Notes under the pieces: generated by a model
What the model was told of the DNA's origin: nothing
The model's input: the letters and a program-made list of their open reading frames with translations, nothing else
Database searches by the model: none
Made by a program: the position numbers and the translations under genes
Shown here: one piece after another, positions 7,258 through 11,841 of the stretch
Numbering within the stretch: position 1 is the stretch's first letter
Layout: the number at the start of each line of letters is the position of its first letter
Origin: Nitrososphaerales archaeon TH526
GTDB taxonomy: Archaea > Thermoproteota > Nitrososphaeria > Nitrososphaerales > Nitrososphaeraceae
Reading direction: 5' to 3'
DNA: 11,841 bases
Assembly: GCA_014523665.1 (NCBI GenBank)
Contig: JAATVR010000317.1
Coordinates: forward strand, 1 to 11,841

Positions 7258-7740
7258 TTATTCAATCCATCCTCGTCTGTAAGCCTGGTCCCTAACTGCA
7301 TCCAGAATATATTTTGCCGTATCATGTGGGATTAATCGAGTCTTGACTTGCTCATTTAACATTGCTTCCAGTACAGCTAACAAGAATATCGAGACTTGTT
7401 TCCTTTCACGTGCGACGTTATCAGGGGGCATCCCTATCTATGTACCTGCTGCTGTCGTATTCGTTATCTTTTCTAGTAAAGATACCGCGTATTCTAGCCT
7501 AGCCGCTATTACCTTTAGTTGTATTGATTCAGCAGATACTATAGTAGTAGTGGTACTTCCTAGTTGCTGGGGTTGTTGTTGCTTTGTCTTATGCTGATGT
7601 CCAGTCCAGTCCTCTTCAATGTACACGGTTTTATCTTGCTCATCCTACCCTGCTAAGTACACCATCGTATTAGGAAAGCCATTATCACGACACATGAAGC
7701 ATTCGTCGGGGCGCCTACTAATTGGCTTGGGACTTGTAGG
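7258..7740 (-). pseudogene. Cys/His-rich helical protein broken by two in-frame TAGs
   Basis: One minus-strand frame is protein-like throughout but carries TAG at 7647-7645 and at 7440-7438. The first part has a C-x2-C pair (ECFMCRDNGFPNTMVYLAG), and the second begins DEQDKTVYIEEDWTGHQHKT; the pair plus HQH would suit a zinc site. A Gln-rich tract (KQQQPQQ) follows, then a helix (SIQLKVIAARLEYAVSLLEKI). After the second TAG comes a 57-aa piece from the ATG at 7431, MPPDNVARERKQVSIFLLAV...YRRGWIE, which could be translated alone. No good start precedes the Cys pair: the frame opens after a TAA at 7743-7741. The 5' end therefore seems lost or shifted. No family recognised. The gene is probably decayed, unless TAG is read through. 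Confidence 0.55.
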
Positions 7741-7906
7741 TTATGTAGATCTAGCAGTACTTGGAATAGACCCTAATGCAGATGGAATGATCTGTATTAT
7801 CGAAGAAAGCAGAGCACCAGGAAAGGCATTATGTGAACCGTTCAAGATATCGCCAGCTAGTGCAATAGGTGGACAATTCAGAGATAACAGAGTTGGGCTA
7901 ACATAG
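7694..7906 (+). CDS. Hypothetical 70-aa protein with a hydrophobic segment
   Basis: From the ATG at 7694 the frame gives a short hydrophobic stretch (RLLIGLGLVGYVDLAVLGI), then an acidic and Cys-containing part (DPNADGMICIIEESRAPGKALCEPF). The codons look like those of neighbouring genes, whereas the opposite strand over this stretch gives no natural-looking protein. It could be a small membrane-associated protein. I do not recognise it. Its 5' end overlaps the upstream end of the broken minus-strand gene, which is odd for two working genes and supports that gene being truncated. No clear promoter is visible. Confidence 0.42.
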   Translation: MKHSSGRLLIGLGLVGYVDLAVLGIDPNADGMICIIEESRAPGKALCEPFKISPASAIGGQFRDNRVGLT

Positions 7907-7977
7907 CGTAAAGCAGACCTTTAGTAGTAGGGATTAAAATGAGGCAGTCGGTATAAGTAAGAAATACGCTCAGAACC

Positions 7978-7997
7978 TCGCAAACTTTGGTTTGCGA
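7978..7997. repeat. TCGCAAAC/GTTTGCGA inverted repeat, downstream site
   Basis: TCGCAAAC-TTTG-GTTTGCGA is a perfect 8-bp inverted repeat with a 4-base centre, 20 bases beyond the stop of the 279-aa gene. The same arms occur over that gene's promoter (8863-8884). No T-run follows, so a terminator is unlikely; a protein-binding site is more plausible. Confidence 0.55.
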
Positions 7998-8016
7998 ATA
8001 AAAGTGAAAGGCCAGT

Positions 8017-8856
8017 CTAGGACCGCGGAAGATCTAATATTTTTCTTGCTATTTCTAAGTCCTTACTGGATTCGTCATCATTATCATCATCGATCCCTTT
8101 TTCATGTTTCTTTGGTTCTGGTTCTGTTGGTGATCTGTCATATTGAAGGGTAACGTTCTGCTCTGCAGGTCTTGCTACAGCAATGACTGGGATCCTCATA
8201 GTTACTCTAACCTTTTTCTGATCTACTCGTTCAATAACTATATTCTTGTTAGTAATCCATGTCTCCATAACTTGTTTTTTCCATGTTCGTATGTTAAAGA
8301 CCTCTGGATATTCTACTACCGTCCTTATTGTGTATTCCTGACCCCATCCGGAAGGTTTACGATTCAACCGCTGTTCCTGTAACTGTTCCGCTGTTAGGCC
8401 TGTATCCTGCGGGACTCCAAAATGTTTCTTACGTGCTTGTGCGTTGAATCGATTAGTAGGATCCTTATACCTTTCATCAAGAACTCTCCTTAAGTAAATA
8501 GCGTTCCACTTTATACCTGAATGTTTTAGGTGCCTGATCAGTACTGTGGAGATCTGACAAATGAGTTCAGTCTTACCCATTTTGGTTAACTCATCTGCTA
8601 TTGCCAGCGCCACTGTCTGAATCATTCGCTTCCTATGTCCTTGATAGTGATCCTCTAGATGTCTTGCTTCTTGTATGAAGTCTACTAATATATCCTCTAT
8701 TATCTTGTGTTCGGTGAACTCGTCTTGCTCTAAATGTACCTTCTTAAGTCTTGGAGGCTGCTGCTCTTGCTTCTGAGTTCCATTCTTAGCTTCCTCCATC
8801 AGTTTGTTGTAGGCTTTCAATATCGTTTTACTTCCTTTCCTTTTACTAGTTGCCAT
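8017..8856 (-). CDS. Unknown 279-aa protein, probably autoregulated
   Basis: I do not recognise this protein. It has a very basic N-terminus (ATSKRKGSKT), a Gln-rich stretch (QKQEQQPP), a helical middle (KIIEDILVDFIQEARHLEDH, then ALAIADELTKM and LICQISTVLIRHLKHSGIKW) with possible helix-turn-helix character, a more beta-like region (YTIRTVVEYPE..., VRVTMRIPVIAVA), and an acidic DDDNDDESS tail before the final helix. The start is the ATG at 8856: a TATA-like box at 8884-8893 predicts initiation only a few bases upstream, and the longer TTG reading would begin inside the repeat. Matching TCGCAAAC/GTTTGCGA sites lie over the promoter and after the stop, which suggests a DNA-binding product (plasmid partition, replication control or repressor) acting on its own gene. 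That role is inference from layout only. Confidence 0.7.
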   Translation of the reverse strand: MATSKRKGSKTILKAYNKLMEEAKNGTQKQEQQPPRLKKVHLEQDEFTEHKIIEDILVDFIQEARHLEDHYQGHRKRMIQTVALAIADELTKMGKTELICQISTVLIRHLKHSGIKWNAIYLRRVLDERYKDPTNRFNAQARKKHFGVPQDTGLTAEQLQEQRLNRKPSGWGQEYTIRTVVEYPEVFNIRTWKKQVMETWITNKNIVIERVDQKKVRVTMRIPVIAVARPAEQNVTLQYDRSPTEPEPKKHEKGIDDDNDDESSKDLEIARKILDLPRS

Positions 8857-8862
8857 ACTATG

Positions 8863-8902
8863 TCGCAAACTAAAAGGTTTGCGATATATATTAAGGTTTG
8901 CG
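8863..8902. promoter_or_regulatory. Promoter with overlapping operator repeats
   Basis: TCGCAAAC (8863-8870) and GTTTGCGA (8877-8884) form an inverted repeat with a 6-base centre. AAGGTTTGCG occurs at 8874-8883 and again 19 bases on at 8893-8902, with a partial AGTTTGC at 8906-8912. Between the two direct copies lies TTAATATATATC (minus strand), a good archaeal TATA box for the gene starting at 8856. Binding here would cover both the TATA box and the start point, so repression is the likely effect. Confidence 0.6.
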
Positions 8903-8974
8903 GATAGTTTGCTAACATTTAGGATGAAAATAACTTAAACCAAATCACGACCTACTATAGATAGTGATAATAAC

Positions 8975-9519
8975 ATGGTATCAATGGCAGGACGTCTTCA
9001 TTCAGATATTTGGTACGCGTATTATTCGGTACTACCAAGTTTTAAGTTTGAAGAGCCCTACTATATACTATCAATAAATGTCAACAACAACAGCAACAAC
9101 AACAATGAAGACAGAGGCCTTAGGCTTTGCAATGGCTTCTAGGCAGTTCGATGATGGACTTTGTACATTCTACAATGTAGACTCAGGAAGTTCCCCAGGG
9201 TACATTCAGTACAATGGTATCGGCAGGGTAGGTGGCTCCTGTGGAAAGGATTACAACGCTTCGCTTGTTGCTCTGCATAAGAAGTCTAAATCAGTCACTT
9301 CAACTATTGGCACTAATAATAATAATGATTTACTAGTTCAATCTGTACCAGAGGACAAAGACCTTGCCTCCTATAGAAGATGAATATGTCAAGTATGACC
9401 CGGAGCCCAATGCAGATCAGTTGCTCATAAACTCAGGGGCTACTATCATACGTTCAGAAATACAGTTAACAGATTCTTCAGGTGGGAATAGAATTTTAGT
9501 TAGAAGGAACATTAGGTAG
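8975..9519 (+). pseudogene. Unknown gene spread over three reading frames
   Basis: The main piece is a 101-codon frame from the ATG at 9078: a Thr-rich start, then FAMASRQFDDGLCTFYNVDSG and IQYNGIGRVGGSCGKDYN. It runs through an Asn tract to VPEDKD and ends at a TGA at 9381-9383. The protein seems to continue in another frame as TLPPIEDEYVKYDPEPNADQ and GATIIRSEIQLTDSSGGNRI to a TAG at 9517-9519, implying one inserted or lost base near 9360. Upstream, a third frame from the ATG at 8975 (MVSMAGRLHSDIWYAYYSVL) enters an Asn-repeat tract where the 9078 frame begins, so a second shift in the CAA repeat is possible. No family recognised. It directly precedes the terminase module, so a virion or packaging role is only a guess by position. 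Confidence 0.45.
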
Positions 9520-9522
9520 CAA

Positions 9523-9987
9523 GTGGAACGTTTGAGCACAGAAGTGGAACGGCTGAAATGGCGGAGGAATAAAATCCAAGAGTTATCTAGCGAAGGCAGA
9601 AACCAGCATCAGATCGCTTCCATATTACAGATAGGCCTAGGCACAGTTAACCGAGACATTCAGTATTTGAAGAGATTAGCGAAGGCTAACATATCGAAGT
9701 ACATCAATGAAACGTTGCCGCTCGAATACGAGAGTTGTTTGATCGGCCTGAATGCTATTCTGTCAAAGACTTGGGATATTACTAACAATCCTCATACTTT
9801 GGAAAGGGATAGACTGCAAGCAATATCAACAAGCATGCAGGCCTATAACATGAAGATTGATCTATTGAGTAATGCTACAGTAGTTGAGAGAGCCGTACAT
9901 TTTGTAGATAAACATAGGGGTCTGACACAACAAAGTGAGGAGTTAGCCATAGATGGGACTGCAGAACCTATCGAAAATACTGGATAA
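9523..9987 (+). CDS. HTH protein, terminase small-subunit-like (copy 1)
   Basis: A 154-aa protein with a helix-turn-helix at about 28-50 (QHQIASILQIGLGTVNRDIQ) preceded by a basic helix (KWRRNKIQEL), then an all-helical C-terminal part (EYESCLIGLNAIL, TLERDRLQAISTSMQAYNMK). A DNA-binding N-domain plus helical oligomerisation region, coupled to a large-subunit gene, is the usual layout of the small terminase, which recognises viral DNA for packaging. The assignment rests on that layout rather than a diagnostic motif; a transcription regulator is the alternative. The GTG start has AGGTAG just before it, overlapping the stop of the previous gene. The 3' end overlaps the next gene by 35 bases. 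By eye about 60% of residues match copy 2 at 10961. Confidence 0.68.
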   Translation: MERLSTEVERLKWRRNKIQELSSEGRNQHQIASILQIGLGTVNRDIQYLKRLAKANISKYINETLPLEYESCLIGLNAILSKTWDITNNPHTLERDRLQAISTSMQAYNMKIDLLSNATVVERAVHFVDKHRGLTQQSEELAIDGTAEPIENTG

Positions 9988-10650
9988 GTACGAATCCCAG
10001 TTAGGATCTTTAAACACAGAACAGTTTGATAGACTGAAGGGTTTACCATTCTATAACTGGCAGAACCCACAGGATATCAGAACGCTAAATCATGTCATAG
10101 GCTTACCTCAAAAGAATGGTAAATCCTATCCACTATTCGACTATGAGAAGTTAGTATTCGACACACTGCAGAATCACAAGCATGTATGGATAAAGAAAGC
10201 CACTGGCTTAGGCATTACCGAGTTTATGCTGAGATATGTGGCCTGGTTATGCTTTTCGCGATCGCAAATCGCGAGTAGTCAGATGTGCATTGTCACAGGT
10301 CCCCGGATAGAGTTAGCAATCACACTAATTGATAGGATAAAGAGGTTTTTTCTTAGCCACGATGTGACTCGAAAAATATCCTTTGATACCAAAGAAACAG
10401 TCATCGAGTTAAACGGAGTACACATTGAGGCATACCCTAGCCATCACCTAGATGCAATGAGAGGCCTTGCTAACGTATCCTTTATTTACTTGGATGAGGC
10501 TGATTTCTTTCCCCCAGGTCAGCAGCAGGATGCCCGTGACGTATCGGAGAGGTACATCGCTAAAAGCAACCCCTGGATAGTTATGGTTTCAACGCCTAAC
10601 GCTCCAGACGGCTGTTTGAGAGGATAGAAAGGGAACCAGAGAAAGCATAG
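9953..10650 (+). pseudogene. Terminase large subunit, copy 1: ATPase half only, frameshifted
   Basis: This is the packaging motor ATPase, cut off before its nuclease domain. From the ATG at 9953 it holds a 75-residue lead, a Walker A-like WIKKATGLGITEF (79-91), CIVTGPRIELA (112-122), Walker B FIYLDEADFF (177-186, with D181 and E182) and the coupling motif MVSTPNAPDG (211-220). The frame then ends at a TAG at 10625-10627. Shifting frame at about 10612 restores the expected LFERIEREPE up to a TAG at 10648-10650, so a single base was lost in the codon after Gly220. No RNase H-like nuclease domain follows; the sequence passes straight into a small-subunit-like remnant. Family large subunits are normally over 400 aa, so this copy cannot be a full packaging motor. 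Confidence 0.8.
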
Positions 10651-10890
10651 CCCAAAAAGTTAGGAGTAGATTACACTACAATCTCTAAGGATGTTAAAGC
10701 GCTGCAACTAATCTCCCAACAGTTCATCTATGATATCACAAAGTCAGACTTTACCTATTATTATAAACAATGTTTGGAGACTGTGAAACTTGTGTTACGG
10801 AAGCAGTGGGAAATAGTTAACAAAGAGGGAAAGTTAAACAAGGAAGACATCTATAAAGCAAAAGTTCTAGGAGGTATATTCCAACCTTAA
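10651..10890 (+). pseudogene. Remnant of a third terminase small-subunit-like gene
   Basis: Directly after the broken large subunit and in frame with its shifted end, 79 codons read LGVDYTTISKDVKAL (recognition half of a helix-turn-helix), then YYYKQCLETVKLVLRKQWEI and a Lys-rich helix. The order and residues parallel copies 1 and 2 (for example EYQKCLVGLDAILRKTWDI), but the first half of the HTH is missing and there is no start codon. The large subunit's end and this gene's head were therefore joined by a deletion, with the junction near 10640-10655. Another frame over 10871-10936 (EVYSNLNPTAAHIGINE) may be its shifted tail. Confidence 0.6.
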
Positions 10891-10960
10891 TCCAACAGCG
10901 GCTCACATCGGTATCAATGAGCGTGAAAATGAATAGGTCTTATATCTATTGAGTGAGAAG

Positions 10961-11458
10961 ATGAATACGTTGCGTTCGTCTGTGAATAGCCATGAATGGC
11001 GAAGAAGCAAGGTACTCGAGCTGTCCAGTCAGGGACGTAGCCAACCTGAAATAGCCAGGATATTACAGATAAGCCAACCCACAGTTAACAGGGACCTTCA
11101 GTATCTAAGACAGGAAGCCAAAGAGAACATCCGCAGATACATTGATGAAAAACTGCCATTCGAATATCAAAAATGCCTGGTGGGATTAGATGCCATTCTT
11201 CGTAAGACATGGGATATAGCCAATGGTATGGAGAATTTGGACAAGGACAGATTGCAGGCCATATCGGTGGGAATGCAAGCCTATGCAATGAAGATAGATC
11301 TACTTACGAATGCTACTGTAGTCCAAAAAGCAATAGATTTTGTTGAAAGGAATAGGGATTACGCAGAACAATATAACAAACTACGAATAGGAGATACGAC
11401 TCAACTGAGAGTAGCTAATAGTAATGACGTTACAGAATCTAAACAAGATACTGGATAA
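10961..11458 (+). CDS. HTH protein, terminase small-subunit-like (copy 2)
   Basis: A 165-aa paralogue of the gene at 9523 with the same architecture: basic helix EWRRSKVLELSSQGRS, helix-turn-helix PEIARILQISQPTVNRDLQY (about 29-48), then helical FEYQKCLVGLDAILRKTWDI and DRLQAISVGMQAYAMKIDLL. Its role is inferred, as for copy 1, from coupling to a large-subunit gene. I prefer the ATG at 10961, with GAGTGAG just upstream, over the TTG at 10949, which would add four residues. It overlaps the following gene by 35 bases, exactly as in copy 1. The two copies differ at many residues and even more silent sites, so they are old paralogues or came from different viruses rather than from a recent duplication. 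Confidence 0.7.
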   Translation: MNTLRSSVNSHEWRRSKVLELSSQGRSQPEIARILQISQPTVNRDLQYLRQEAKENIRRYIDEKLPFEYQKCLVGLDAILRKTWDIANGMENLDKDRLQAISVGMQAYAMKIDLLTNATVVQKAIDFVERNRDYAEQYNKLRIGDTTQLRVANSNDVTESKQDTG

Positions 11459-11841
11459 GTATGAGCAGCAGCAGTTAGGTATTGCCAGCACGCCATCACA
11501 ACCACCACAACAGCTTGAACTACTGAAAGGTTTACCCTTTTATACTGAGTGGCAAGCTGCTCCTCCATCGGTCCAAAAGGAAGCTCAAAAAAGTAACTTG
11601 TCATTCAACCATGTAATAGGTCTACCTAGAAAGAATGGTCAGGAACTCCCGTTGTTTGACTACGAGCGACTACTGTTTAACACATTAGAGAACCACAAAT
11701 ACGTATGGATCAAGAAAGCGACTGGTTTGGGTATAACCGAGTTCATGTTGCGTTATATCGCGTGGCTTTGTCTTTCAACTAATAAAATTGAGAATTCGCA
11801 GATGTGCATTGTAACGGGTCCAAGGATAGAATTAGCAATCA
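11424..11841 (+). CDS. Terminase large subunit, copy 2 (runs off the window)
   Basis: From the ATG at 11424 the frame gives 139 codons and leaves the window open. It opens like copy 1 (MTLQNLNKILDKYE) but has an extra Gln/Pro-rich stretch (STPSQPPQQ). Then come HVIGLPRKNG, LFDYERLLFNTLENHKYVWI, the Walker A-like KKATGLGITEF and CIVTGPRIELA. About three quarters of residues from HVIGLP onward match copy 1. Walker B and the nuclease domain would lie beyond the edge, so whether this copy is complete cannot be seen. It is probably the working motor if the element still packages DNA. Confidence 0.8.
   Translation, partial: MTLQNLNKILDKYEQQQLGIASTPSQPPQQLELLKGLPFYTEWQAAPPSVQKEAQKSNLSFNHVIGLPRKNGQELPLFDYERLLFNTLENHKYVWIKKATGLGITEFMLRYIAWLCLSTNKIENSQMCIVTGPRIELAI

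Noticed and set aside
7343..7597. 84-codon plus-strand frame with Val/Cys-rich hydrophobic end
   Set aside because: Antisense to the Gln-rich tract and helices of the broken gene at 7258-7740; its hydrophobicity is the complement of those codons.
198..11458. Window-wide recoding of TAG as a sense codon
   Set aside because: The 889-codon primase contains no TAG, TAG ends the 279-aa gene cleanly, and the TAG at 9517-9519 stands right before a plausible ribosome site and GTG. Local decay explains the in-frame TAGs more simply; kept only as a question in the findings.
1..11841. CRISPR arrays, tRNA or rRNA genes, transposase genes
   Set aside because: No regularly spaced repeats, no cloverleaf-like stretch and no DDE or HUH transposase motif were found on reading both strands.

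Overview
The window looks archaeal and best fits a soil ammonia oxidiser of the Nitrososphaerota (Thaumarchaeota; a Nitrososphaera- or Nitrosocosmicus-like lineage). This is an inference from TATA-box promoters close to start codons, the style of the replication and packaging proteins, Asn/Gln-rich tracts, and many tiny Cys-rich proteins. No ribosomal or tRNA gene is present to fix the lineage. The layout reads as one end of an integrated, partly decayed tailed-virus-like element sitting beside a housekeeping gene.

Left edge (1-197): the 5' end of pyrG (CTP synthase) runs off the window on the minus strand, and a short AT-rich intergenic region separates it from a tyrosine integrase. Integrase and cargo zone (198-2913): the integrase is complete from end to end except for a single in-frame TAG. 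It faces an intact, GC-rich, bacterial-looking flavin monooxygenase of the acyl-CoA dehydrogenase fold (HsaA type), which I read as cargo. Between them lies a perfect 10-8-10 palindrome shaped like a tyrosine-recombinase crossover site.

Replication zone (2914-7140): after a stretch with a possible decayed zinc-ribbon/membrane gene and about 500 bp without genes comes a minus-strand operon of tiny genes. It holds a zinc-ribbon protein, an uncertain small ORF, a second Cys/His-rich protein, and an 889-aa primase-polymerase/AAA+ helicase. The last two overlap as TAATG behind a strong GGAGGT ribosome binding site. A T-rich terminator follows the primase, and just beyond it lie paired 8-bp iteron-like repeats in opposite orientation, a candidate origin.

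Middle accessory zone (7250-9520): a Cys-rich gene broken by two in-frame TAGs, a small plus-strand ORF, a 279-aa unknown protein whose gene has matching TCGCAAAC/GTTTGCGA sites at both ends (over its promoter and after its stop), and an unknown frameshifted gene.

Packaging zone (9523-11841): terminase-like modules are arranged in tandem. An HTH small-subunit-like gene overlaps a large-subunit gene by 35 nt. That large subunit is frameshifted right after its ATPase motifs and joined to the tail of a third small-subunit-like gene. Next comes a second small/large pair with exactly the same 35-nt overlap, running off the window. The mix of intact genes (primase, monooxygenase, both small subunits, second large subunit as far as visible) and broken ones suggests a provirus in decay or one that reshuffles its packaging genes.
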